From the NCBI RefSeq assembly GCF_900016645.1, contig NZ_CDGJ01000068.1: a DNA stretch of 64,000 nucleotides; one strand, 5' to 3'. Below are positions 40,932-49,009 of this stretch, one piece after another; position 1 is the stretch's first letter; every line of letters begins with the position of its first letter. Made by a program: the position numbers and the translations under genes. Origin of the DNA: Acididesulfobacillus acetoxydans. GTDB taxonomy: Bacteria > Bacillota > Desulfitobacteriia > Desulfitobacteriales > Desulfitobacteriaceae. The notes below the pieces were generated by a model. It was given only the letters and a program-made list of their open reading frames with translations. It made no database searches and was not told where the DNA came from.

Positions 40932-41901
40932 GATCCTCTCTCAATGAACGACCCGTGTGTTTAAGGAAGACATCATCCAAACTGGGTTTGGCCAAAGAGA
41001 TGCTTTGCACCGGTAAATGCCGCGTATCCAGCAGGCGCAGGAGAGCGGGCAGCACCTGTTCCCCCTGGCTCAAACGAAGATGGAGAAAATGGTCTTCCGC
41101 TTGGGTTTTCTCCGCTGGGGATTTCTCCGCCAGCAGTGCTTGGGCCTGCCGAGCGGTTTGCTCGCTCGCAAAGCCGAACACCAAGGAATCGGCGCCGATA
41201 TCGTCTTTCAGTTGAGTCGGTGCGCCTGAGGCCACGATTTCTCCATTATCGATAATAGCTATGGTATCGCAGAGCTTATCCGCCTCATCCAAATAATGCG
41301 TGGTGAGGAGGACCGTGATGCCTTCGTCGCGCAGGTGCCGGATTTCTTTCCACAAGTAAGCTCTGCTTTGGGGATCGAGACCGACTGTGGGCTCGTCGAG
41401 CAGTAAGACGTCCGGATGGTGAATCATGCCCAGAGCCAAATCCAGGCGGCGGCGCTGACCGCCGGAATAGCTGAGAGCCCGCCGCTCGGCAAAGGAACTC
41501 ATCTGAAAGCGGTCGATGAATTCCAGGGCCCGCTTTGTGGCCGTGACTTCGTCCAGACCGTAGAGCCGAGCTTGCAAGACCAGGTTTTCCAGTCCGGTGG
41601 AGAGAGAATCCGTTCCGCCGGACTGACTGACATAGCCGATGCACCGGCGTATGTCCTGTTGCTGTGTGCAGAGATCATAGCTGTTGATCCGGGCTTCGCC
41701 CGCGCTGGGCAAAAGCAAGGTCGCCAGCATTTTCTGGGTGGTCGATTTGCCGGCGCCATTGGGACCAAGGAAGCCGAAGATTTCCCCTTTGCCAATCTCC
41801 AAATCAATCCCTTTGACCGCTTCGACTAATTGTTTCTTGCCTTTGGCTTTGGTAATAAAGCTTTTGCGCAGTTTTTTTGTCTCGATGATCGAATTAGACA
41901 C
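40918..41901 (-). CDS. DrrA-like ABC ATPase
   Basis: A 327-residue exporter ATPase with Walker A GPNGAGKST, signature YSGGQRRRLDL, Walker B VLLLDEPTVGLDP, H-loop LLTTHYLDEADKL and the DrrA/NodI-type C-terminal extension. With DrrB it forms a two-component exporter of the daunorubicin-resistance type. It lies 200 bp downstream of the EXLDI protein gene, same strand. Confidence 0.93.
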   Translation of the reverse strand: MSNSIIETKKLRKSFITKAKGKKQLVEAVKGIDLEIGKGEIFGFLGPNGAGKSTTQKMLATLLLPSAGEARINSYDLCTQQQDIRRCIGYVSQSGGTDSLSTGLENLVLQARLYGLDEVTATKRALEFIDRFQMSSFAERRALSYSGGQRRRLDLALGMIHHPDVLLLDEPTVGLDPQSRAYLWKEIRHLRDEGITVLLTTHYLDEADKLCDTIAIIDNGEIVASGAPTQLKDDIGADSLVFGFASEQTARQAQALLAEKSPAEKTQAEDHFLHLRLSQGEQVLPALLRLLDTRHLPVQSISLAKPSLDDVFLKHTGRSLREDHVHG

Positions 41902-42117
41902 AAGATGCCTCCCTCATGCGGATTTTTAAGCGTGGGTTGTTTGTCCACTGAGGCCAAGCGGCCAACGCGGATGTCGTTGGCGTGATGCCGTAGGGCTTCG
42001 GCTGCGCTTTCCGTAAAAAGCATTGGCCTGAAGTATATCATAGCCTTTTGCCTGACGAATCACGGGCGTTGGGTTCACGTGAACTGGAACGGCCTTCGAG
42101 GCTAACTCTCGGGTTTT

Positions 42118-42744
42118 CTAAATGTCCAGGTCTTCTATCGGGTCGTCGCGTAAGGCTTGACGGGTCGCCTGATACAACTCTTCCGGAACGTGTTCCCCGA
42201 CTTCTTCGAGAGAGGCATAAATCTCCAGACGGTGTTCCGCTTGCTCAGACCAATCCTGCCAATCCTTCATTTTGGGATACTCCTTCATGGTGTACTCATC
42301 CGAGCGCGGTTTAGCTTGCGGATGGTCTTGTTTCCAGGCTTTCCACCATTCTCCCCAGTTCGCGGACTGCCTGTCCCAATCCCAGTCCCAGTTTTTCCAG
42401 TCCGAGCCGTCCGAGTACCACCACTTGGGATGGCTCGTGATTGAGACGGCAAAGGCCCCTTTAGCTGTTTGGTAAATTTTGTACCACAGTTGTTTTTTTG
42501 CGGCGTCGTCGGCGACATGCCCTTTGGCCAGCAATTTGCCCCAAAATCTCTTGCGGGTGATGGCGACTTTTCCCACCTTGACGATAATCTCTTCTAACCC
42601 TTTGGCCCTAGCTTCCGCATTTTCAACATAACGGCGCAGCGCTCCGGCAATGGTAGCGGACAGATTTTCACCGGCGAGTTCCTGGGCTCGCTCGAAAATC
42701 GGTAAATCACCGTCGGAGACATAAATGGTTTTGTTTGGCATCAT
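42118..42744 (-). CDS. EXLDI-family protein
   Basis: A 208-residue soluble protein. The N-terminus (MMPNKTIYVSDGDLPIFERAQ.LAGENLSATIAGALRRYVE) resembles a ribbon-helix-helix-like or DNA-binding start. The middle is rich in Trp (WYSDGSDWKNWDWDWDRQ and WGEWWKAWKQ) and the C-terminus ends in EDLDI, the EXLDI tail that names a family often found beside DrrAB exporters. The start at 42744 has AAGGAGG seven bases upstream; a longer frame to 42834 is rejected. It may regulate, or be regulated with, the DrrAB genes that follow. Function unknown. Confidence 0.82.
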   Translation of the reverse strand: MMPNKTIYVSDGDLPIFERAQELAGENLSATIAGALRRYVENAEARAKGLEEIIVKVGKVAITRKRFWGKLLAKGHVADDAAKKQLWYKIYQTAKGAFAVSITSHPKWWYSDGSDWKNWDWDWDRQSANWGEWWKAWKQDHPQAKPRSDEYTMKEYPKMKDWQDWSEQAEHRLEIYASLEEVGEHVPEELYQATRQALRDDPIEDLDI

Positions 42745-43324
42745 CAATTGACCTCCTTGAGTGCAAGGGGTAAGTGGTCTTACGTGCGAAGAGGCGGACA
42801 AGGCGAACTGACTTTCCTTGGCATATGATAACATAGTATACGTATAGAATCAAGCGCCGGCGAACATTTTTTCCGACGCGGGCGTTGTATGCGCAGAGGT
42901 GCGGGGCCTGCCTCTTCCTTCAGGGTGATTTTGCTCAGCGGTACAGCACGGAGGCTCACGAGAAGTACAAACACGTTTGTCGGGGCCCGGTCATGACCAA
43001 GAGGCTTAGCCGCCTGCCTCTGGCTTTGGCCGGCTTTAGCCAGGGGGGAGATTCAGAATTGTTCGCCTGTCAGCAGTCACCCTTAGTTTTGTAAGCTGGG
43101 CCGCTGCCGTTAAGAGGCAATGCGGAGTGTAGAGTACGGAGGTGTAGAGTACGGAGGTGTAGAGTACGGAGGTGTAGGGTACGGAGGTGTAGGGTACGGA
43201 GTATTGTGTACGGAGAAAGCAGGCTGGGATTGCGGGAGAATTCCGAGAACGGCAACCTGAGGGTCGAGGATGAGCGAGCGTAAGGGCAGAGCGAGCCTAG
43301 AGACTGAATCAGAGCGGTTGGCTC
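42745..43324. other. Gene-free interval with minisatellite
   Basis: About 580 bp. It contains the EXLDI gene promoter region and a 15-bp tandem array near 43124-43205. The short frames here look like artefacts of the repeat. No terminator seen. Confidence 0.45.
43124..43205. repeat. 15-bp tandem repeat
   Basis: Five to six consecutive copies of GTGTAGAGTACGGAG with G/A variants (GTGTAGGGTACGGAG), ending in a diverged unit. It lies about 120 bp downstream of the polysaccharide deacetylase stop. Confidence 0.9.
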
Positions 43325-44767
43325 TCAGGCCCCGTTGGCAGCGTCAGCGGAAGAGGGAGAGAAGGAAGGGGGAGAAGAGGGAGACGGGGAAGAGGAAGAA
43401 GGAGACGGGGAAGAGGAAGAGGGAGACGGGGAAGAGGAAGAAGGAGACGGGGAAGAGGAAGAAGGAGACGGGGAAGAGGAAGAAGGAGACGGAGAAGAGG
43501 AAGAAGGAGACGGAGAAGAGGAAGACGGAGACGGAGAAGAGGAAGACGGAGACGGAGAAGAGGAAGACGGAGACGGAGAAGAGGAGGATGGGGACGAAGA
43601 GGAGGGTGGAGCGCTTGGCGGCTTGGCTGTGCTGTCTTTCGGTGCTTGGTTGGGGACTTTGAGATTTGGGTTTTTGCCCTGCGGCCAGATCACAGGGAAG
43701 CTGTTCGGGTTGGCCAGGGCTTGGGGCAAGGAAGCTACACCTAAATTATTCTGGTACAAGATATCGAGCAGCCGGTGAACTTCGCCACTGAGCCCGGGAT
43801 CCCAATGGAGGAGGATAATGGAACCGGGTTGAAGCGGCTGGCTGTTGTAAGTCTGCACGGTATCCCCACTCATGACGGCGTCCCACATGACGACATGCTT
43901 GATTCCGGCTTGGTAGACCGCCTGGCGGACGGAGGTACTGTAATCGCCGTAGGGCGGGCGAAAGAGGGTGGGTGCCGGTCCCAAGGAAGAAAGATAGGTT
44001 TCGGCCGTCTGGACCTGGTTTTCAACCGCCTGAAAGGGGAGCTTGGCCAGATCGGGGTGGGAGAAGGTATGGTTTTCGATAGTGCCCCCGGCGGCTAAAA
44101 AAGCCCGCCAATAATCGGGGTGCTCCTGTGCAGCCTGCTGGATGAGAAAGGCGGTGACTGGCAAGTGCTTTTGCCGCATGAGCTGAAGCAGGGGTTGACT
44201 GGGAAACCAGCCGTCGTCAATTGTTATAAAAACAGCTCGCTCTTTGACCGCCAGGGACCAGATAAGGTCGGCTGTTCCCTTGGCTCCGGTTCCGGGAGAA
44301 ACGCTGGGGCCGCTTGCGGGTGCGGGGGCCTGTCCGGGGTCAGGCGAAACGGCGCCGGGAGAAGAGCCGTGGGCAGCGTGGTTTGAAGGTGGAAAATGCG
44401 GATTTTGGCCCCGTTTAAGGGGTGGTACGGGGGCCGACGGATAAGGCGCCTCCGCCGCCGGCGAGGAGGCATTTGGCAGGGAAGAGGCGGAAGTATTCGG
44501 AGGGGAGGGGGAGGGAGTCTGCCCGGAGAGAAAAGAAAAAGCGGAAGTATGTCCCGAAAGAAAAGCGGGCCGGGGCAAGACGAAAAAGGCGAGCGCTCCG
44601 GCGAGTAAGGTGGTAGCGGCGATGGCGGGAATCACGTAACGTCTGGGCACGAAAGACACCTCGTTTGCATGCCGCGTCTGTCCGGCGATCTTGTTCTTTG
44701 AGGCATTCGACTTCCGGCTTATCGATTCCTCCTTTTTTCGACCGACCGGAGATTCCTTTTTTTGCAC
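43325..44767 (-). CDS. Membrane-anchored polysaccharide deacetylase with Ser/Pro tail
   Basis: About 480 residues. A single membrane helix (YVIPAIAATTLLAGALAFFVL) is followed by a Ser/Pro-rich linker and a NodB deacetylase domain (~residues 170-370). Its motifs are VFITIDDGW (catalytic and metal Asp), ENHTFSHPDL (metal His) and FRPPYGDYS; a C-terminal LLHWDPG ends the fold. A final ~100-residue tail is almost only Ser and Pro, coded by 21-bp repeats. It probably removes acetyl groups from peptidoglycan or another surface polymer. The start is uncertain: I use GTG at 44767 after GAGGGGAG, but GTG at 44659 just before the helix is possible. Confidence 0.85.
   Translation of the reverse strand: MQKKESPVGRKKEESISRKSNASKNKIAGQTRHANEVSFVPRRYVIPAIAATTLLAGALAFFVLPRPAFLSGHTSAFSFLSGQTPSPSPPNTSASSLPNASSPAAEAPYPSAPVPPLKRGQNPHFPPSNHAAHGSSPGAVSPDPGQAPAPASGPSVSPGTGAKGTADLIWSLAVKERAVFITIDDGWFPSQPLLQLMRQKHLPVTAFLIQQAAQEHPDYWRAFLAAGGTIENHTFSHPDLAKLPFQAVENQVQTAETYLSSLGPAPTLFRPPYGDYSTSVRQAVYQAGIKHVVMWDAVMSGDTVQTYNSQPLQPGSIILLHWDPGLSGEVHRLLDILYQNNLGVASLPQALANPNSFPVIWPQGKNPNLKVPNQAPKDSTAKPPSAPPSSSSPSSSSPSPSSSSPSPSSSSPSPSSSSPSPSSSSPSPSSSSPSPSSSSPSPSSSSPSPSSSSPSPSSSSPSPSSPPSFSPSSADAANGA
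43335..43600 (-). repeat. 21-bp tandem repeats coding SPSPSSS tail
   Basis: About ten tandem 21-bp units coding the heptapeptide SSSSPSP, with GGAGACGGGGAAGAGGAAGA as the plus-strand form. They make the extended, disordered C-terminal tail of the deacetylase. Frame-neutral length suggests variation between strains. Confidence 0.9.
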
Positions 44768-45049
44768 TTTCTCCCCTCGCGGGGATAGCCTGTTTGAGTC
44801 TTGGCAAGATCTGCCCGACAACGGGGGCAAGAGACGATGAGGCAGGAATCAGGCAGGGAGCATACGGGGACGGGCGGCCTTCGGACTGCTTCTGTACTTT
44901 GAATTGACCGGCGTGACCAAGAGCGCCGTCCAACGAAAAAGGATCGCGGCAGTATGGAGCGCAGCCGGCGTGCAGAGTATAATGGGAAGTGAAAAAATTG
45001 TGGGGGCCAGGTTTCCCTAGTCGGGTGAAGAGAGCGGGGGGATTGGGCA

Positions 45050-45469
45050 TTGGCATTTCTTGACCGGAATCTTGAACTATTCGAGATTCTCTTTAGGCAA
45101 TCTTATAGGCAACTTTATCTCATTGCCTTTTCAATAACCGGTGATAAAGAGCTCAGCGAGGATGCTGTTCAGCAGGCCTTTGCCCAAGCGTATGTGAAAA
45201 TGAATCAGCTTAAGGACAAAAGCAAATTCCTGGCCTGGGTCACGGCTATCACTGTGAATCAGGCCAAAGATCTAGTCAAGTCTGCCAGGCGCCACAAGGT
45301 TATACCCATAACCGACGACATGCAAACGGCCGGCCTGCAGGATTCGCTGGAACAAACTTATTTGCTCAAGGACGAGGTGGCACATGTTCTCAAGGTTTTG
45401 TCAGAAGATGAGGCGCAGATTTTAGAGGTTGTGGACCGGCGTGAGGGATTTGCCGCGGCCGTGTCTTGA
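45050..45469 (+). pseudogene. Sigma-70 family (ECF-like) factor lacking region 4
   Basis: A 139-residue protein with a clear sigma region 2: RQLYLIAFSITGDKELSEDAVQQAFAQAYVK, then FLAWVTAITVNQAKDLVKSARR. A linker follows and the start of region 4 (VLKVLSEDEAQIL) then reads into EVVDRREGFAAAVS and stops. The normal helix-turn-helix that binds the -35 is missing. The TTG start at 45050 follows GGGGGGA. Its stop TGA lies within the TTGACA of the pheA promoter, so a deletion or fusion has replaced the 3-prime end. It could be inactive or a core-binding fragment; I call it a pseudogene with reserve. Confidence 0.72.
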
Positions 45470-45494
45470 CACCCGAACGCGAGTAGGCTACACT
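45466..45494 (+). promoter_or_regulatory. Promoter of the pheA T-box leader
   Basis: TTGACA (45466-45471), exactly 17-bp spacer, TACACT (45489-45494). It precedes the T-box leader by about 20 bp and overlaps the stop codon of the truncated sigma factor. Confidence 0.85.
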
Positions 45495-45509
45495 AGAATA
45501 AACTTCATA

Positions 45510-45776
45510 GGCAAAGGCGATGACAGAGTAAAGTAGACGACAGGCGGATTTTCAGGGAGGAAGGGTCGCTGACTGGAAGCCCTTCTAAAAAAGCGGTGGT
45601 TGAAGTTCCCTCTTGAGCTGTCGGCTGAACAAAAAAAGTAGGCTGGAACGGTTCTTCCCCGTTAAAAGGAAGAGGGTATCGGATTGTCTGTCCCGTACCT
45701 TTAGTGAGTGGGCATTCTTTGCCAATCAGGGTGGTAACGCGAGCTTCTCGTCCCTTAGGGATGAGGGCTTTTTTTG
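45510..45776 (+). promoter_or_regulatory. T-box leader 1 (probably Phe specifier)
   Basis: It contains the stem I region (GATGACAGAGTAAAGTAGACGAC through GTTGAAGTTCCCTC, in which a TTC Phe codon stands in the specifier position). The stem III region and the T-box proper, AGGGTGGTAACGCGAG (45728-45743), follow. The terminator CTCGTCCC-TTA-GGGATGAG with a seven-T run comes last. Uncharged tRNA-Phe would stabilise the antiterminator. It controls pheA together with a second element downstream. Confidence 0.88.
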
Positions 45777-45789
45777 TCCTATCGGAACG

Positions 45790-46020
45790 TATAACTGTTC
45801 CGCAGGATTAAGGATAAGTTACTTGCGTCAGCCGTCTCGCAGGGGCTCGCCGCCTGTCGGGTTCTCTTCAGCCCGGTTAGAAGGTATAAGTGGGATTAGG
45901 GCAGAAGCGCGGACCGGCACATTCTGTACCCTAGTGAGCGGGCCATTTTCGGGCCAAATTGGGTGGTAACGCGGAAGTCCACGGCTTTCGTCCCAGAGGG
46001 GAACAGCCGTGGGCTTTTTA
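45790..46020 (+). promoter_or_regulatory. T-box element 2 in tandem
   Basis: A second T-box sequence, GGGTGGTAACGCGGAAG (45961-45977), is preceded by CCCTAGTGAGCGGGCCATTTTCGG like that of element 1. It is followed by its own terminator CCACGGCT..AGCCGTGGGCTTTTT (45979-46019). The stretch before it is only about 180 nt, and I cannot confidently find a stem I specifier loop, so it may be a shortened or diverged copy. Confidence 0.82.
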
Positions 46021-46116
46021 TTTGTTTGGGCTAGCAGCGGCGCGCCGCCGGGGAACGCGTCGGACAGCCAAGTATCGAAGCGAAAGAAAGGCAACGCTAA
46101 AGGAGGTCGCTTCGCC

Positions 46117-46980
46117 ATGGAAGGGGCAAAGATTGGTTATTTGGGCCCTCGGGGGAGTTTCTCGGAAGAAGCTCTGTTGTCATTTCTGCAACGGGGAAAC
46201 GGAGACTTCCGGGGTGTTTCTGCGGAGGGCTTTGCCACGATTGCTCAAGCCATCCATGCTTGTGGGGAAAAGCGGGTTGATTGGGCTTTTGTGCCGCTGG
46301 AGAACTCGACCGAAGGTCAGGTGAGCATGACCTTAGATTGTGTCGCGGAAAGGGAGGAACTCCTTATTTATGAGGAATTTGTCCACCCCGTGAGCCAGTG
46401 CCTTCTTACTTTACGGCCGCTGGGATTTGAGCAAATTCGGCGGGTCTATTCCCATCCGCAGGGGTTCGGCCAGTGCAGGGATTTCCTGGAGACTCATTTA
46501 AGCCAGGCCGACCAGACCGTTTGCCGAAGTACCGCGGAGGCAGCCCGAATCGTGGCCGAATCGGACCAAGCCTGGGCGGCCATCGCTCCTCGGCGGGCGG
46601 CGGATTTATATGGCCTGCAATGTTTGGAGCAGGGGGTCCAGGACAACAAGGACAATACTACCCGTTTTATCTTAGTGGGCCATTGCTTGCGCGAATTGTC
46701 CGGGCTGGACAAGACGTCTCTTTTCATGCGCATCGAGGACTCCCCGGGTTCACTCTGCCGGATGCTGCAGGAGTTTGCCAGCCGTGGGATTAATCTGACT
46801 AAAATTGAATCCCGCCCGGCGAAGGGAAGGCTGGGAGAGTACGTCTTTTTTGTCGATGTGGACGGCTACGTTTTTGCGCCGGAGATGCAGGAGGCCCTCT
46901 GGGCATTGAAAAAGAACCGGGTCGCCATCCGGCTGTTGGGGTCATATCCGAGGCAGATGGACATTGATGAATCACGGTAA
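46117..46980 (+). CDS. pheA: Prephenate dehydratase with ACT domain
   Basis: A 287-residue enzyme turning prephenate into phenylpyruvate, the committed step to phenylalanine. It starts KIGYLGPRGSFSEEAL, has VPLENSTEGQV and the catalytic region NTTRFILVG. A C-terminal ACT domain follows with SLFMRIEDSPGSLCRML and the Phe-binding ESRPAKG, implying feedback inhibition. The ATG at 46117 follows AAAGGAGGT at nine bases. It is controlled by two tandem T-boxes, so both transcription and activity respond to phenylalanine. Confidence 0.96.
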   Translation: MEGAKIGYLGPRGSFSEEALLSFLQRGNGDFRGVSAEGFATIAQAIHACGEKRVDWAFVPLENSTEGQVSMTLDCVAEREELLIYEEFVHPVSQCLLTLRPLGFEQIRRVYSHPQGFGQCRDFLETHLSQADQTVCRSTAEAARIVAESDQAWAAIAPRRAADLYGLQCLEQGVQDNKDNTTRFILVGHCLRELSGLDKTSLFMRIEDSPGSLCRMLQEFASRGINLTKIESRPAKGRLGEYVFFVDVDGYVFAPEMQEALWALKKNRVAIRLLGSYPRQMDIDESR

Positions 46981-47164
46981 AAGGTGGTAAAATGTATAGG
47001 GCTTTAGCGAGATTACTGTCGGGATATGGCATCAGATCGGACCCTTCGGTATTCTTGATGTGACATGGCTTCGTTTGACCATAGAGTACCGTTGGACCGA
47101 TTGACGGCAATATTGGGAATCGTCTAACATGCCGCCTTGAGTATCGTTGAAATGGGGGTATAGC

Positions 47165-48550
47165 ATGCATATCGCATTCCGGAAAATTATGCTCATCAAC
47201 CCGCCCGCGTCGCTGCGCCTTTGGGAGCCGCACAGCGAAAATCTTGGCCTCGGTTACTTGGCTGCCGTTCTTGAGCAGTTGGATTACCAGGTGAGTATCC
47301 TTGACGCGTCGCTTTTCCGGCTCGGTGTGTCCGCGACGCTGAAACGGATTCGGGAGGAACAGCCGGATGTTATCGGTTTTCGCCTGCTCGAAGTCAATAT
47401 GCCCTACTTCGTCGACCTGGTGGTCCAGCTGCGGCGCGGGGGTTACTCCGGGCATATCACGGCGGGCGGACCGGTCGCCACAATGATGGACTCGGAGATT
47501 CTTAAGTTAGTCCCGGGGCTGGACAGCCTCATGGTCGGGGAGGGCGAAGAGACGCTGCCCGAGCTGCTGGAGGCGCTCAACTTGTCAGGTACCGCCAGGC
47601 CCTCCGGAGAACGCTTGGCGGGGATACTCGGCCTGTGTTACCGTGAAGGCGAAGCGAGCCGGAGCAACGGACCCCGCCCTCTCATTGAAAATCTCGACGC
47701 GCTGCCTTTCCCGAGAAGGGACACGCTGCCAGATATCCTCAGGTGGGGACGTCTGCCCATGATCATTTCCTCCAGGGGGTGTGACGGGCACTGTATCTTC
47801 TGCTGTCCGGCTGCAATGAACGCCAAATCGCCCGGGCCCAAGTGGCGTCCGCGCAGCGCCGGCAATGTCGCAGACGAGATCGAGGATCTGCAAAGACGTT
47901 ACAATGTGGATCATCTGGATTTTCTGGATGACAATTTCTTCGGACGCGGTGAGGTGGGAGTACGGAGAGCCTGGGATTTCATCGAAGAACTGCGCCGGCG
48001 CGGTTTACGGATCCAGTTTTCGATCGAGTGCCGGGTCGACAACGTGGAGGAAGACCTCTTTAAGGCCTTGCGTGACGCCGGGTGCGTAGAGGTTCGCTTG
48101 GGCATTGAGTCAGGTGTGCAGCGTATCCTTGACCGCTACGGCAAAGGGACGACCGTGGAGAAAAACCGTGAGGTTTTACTTAAACTCAAAGAGTGGGGCC
48201 TGGCGGCTAAAATCGGATTTATCCCGTTTGACCCGACGATGTCTGTCGAGGAACTGATGCAAAACGGGGAATTCTTGCGCTCGGTGGGTAACCCCGAAGC
48301 TTTCAACTATAACAAGATCGTGGTGGAGGTTGGGACTCCTTTGGAACGCTTGTTTGAGAAGGAGGGGCGTCTGATCAAACCCGGGCCGTGGAAGCGCGAT
48401 TACACGTTTGACGACCCGAAGGTAGCCGTTTTGTGGAAATTGGTCCGGGGATATGCGACGGCGAAGCGGACAGCCTTACAGCTCGCTGATGGGTGCAAAG
48501 TAGGGTTGACAGACTTCCAGGCGTCGCTTCACAGGCAAAGCGTCAGATGA
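47165..48550 (+). CDS. B12-binding-domain radical SAM protein
   Basis: A 461-residue protein. Residues ~1-150 are a cobalamin-binding-like fold (MLINPPASLRLWEPHSENLGLGYL, PDVIGFRLLEVN and GLDSLMVGEGEETLPELL). It lacks an obvious DxHxxG, as in many members. The radical SAM domain follows, with the cluster motif SRGCDGHCIFCCPA (CxxxCxxC), then ECRVDNVEEDLFKALRDAGC and LGIESG. The ATG at 47165 follows GGGGG; an ATG six codons earlier is possible. No partner gene gives a substrate. Relatives perform methylations or rearrangements in lipid and natural product pathways. A terminator follows. Confidence 0.87.
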   Translation: MHIAFRKIMLINPPASLRLWEPHSENLGLGYLAAVLEQLDYQVSILDASLFRLGVSATLKRIREEQPDVIGFRLLEVNMPYFVDLVVQLRRGGYSGHITAGGPVATMMDSEILKLVPGLDSLMVGEGEETLPELLEALNLSGTARPSGERLAGILGLCYREGEASRSNGPRPLIENLDALPFPRRDTLPDILRWGRLPMIISSRGCDGHCIFCCPAAMNAKSPGPKWRPRSAGNVADEIEDLQRRYNVDHLDFLDDNFFGRGEVGVRRAWDFIEELRRRGLRIQFSIECRVDNVEEDLFKALRDAGCVEVRLGIESGVQRILDRYGKGTTVEKNREVLLKLKEWGLAAKIGFIPFDPTMSVEELMQNGEFLRSVGNPEAFNYNKIVVEVGTPLERLFEKEGRLIKPGPWKRDYTFDDPKVAVLWKLVRGYATAKRTALQLADGCKVGLTDFQASLHRQSVR

Positions 48551-48570
48551 GCAGCTGTCAATATGATACC

Positions 48571-48605
48571 AAAAATACGATCGCCCAAAAGGCGGTCGTA
48601 TTTTT
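48571..48605 (+). terminator. Intrinsic terminator after the radical SAM gene
   Basis: AAAAATACGATCGCC, loop CAAAA, GGCGGTCGTATTTTT: a 15-bp stem with one G-T wobble and a T run, 20 bp after the stop. Confidence 0.93.
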
Positions 48606-48928
48606 GAGATATCTACACAAAAGTTTCATTTTTTTTGAGATAGTACGCGATTATTGGCTATGGTGAGAAAATTGGCGGGAATCGATAATAACTGATAGAA
48701 TTGTATCGAAAATGTATTTCGAGGACTTCCAAGAGGATGAAAGGCTGGAAAAGGCCGTGTTCAGGAGTGAGGTTCGTCAGATGTCCATGTTTGGAGAGGC
48801 GTAGGTGAGAGGGTGTTGGCGCAAACGCCAGACTAGACAACAGCCAAAAGGACAAGCTATGTAAGATTCCGCTTGTCTTATGCCAAAAATAATAATAATA
48901 TGGTTGGGTAAGATTTTTGGACTTTCAG

Positions 48929-48969
48929 CCCGCTCAACTCTCATCCCGACAAGCTGAGAGTTGAGCGGG
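48929..48969. other. Perfect 15-bp inverted repeat upstream of resB
   Basis: CCCGCTCAACTCTCA and its exact complement TGAGAGTTGAGCGGG are separated by 11 bases, about 40 bp before the resB start. No T run, so it is not a simple terminator. It could be a leader hairpin or an operator. The rest of 48606-48928 has no supported gene. Confidence 0.8.
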
Positions 48970-49009
48970 GGTAGACTTTGGCTGGCTTCAAGTTGAAGGA
49001 GACGTGAAT

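Noticed and set aside
43335..43778. A Glu/Gly-rich plus-strand frame over the deacetylase tail
   Set aside because: Antisense of the Ser/Pro repeat; no start signal or known family.
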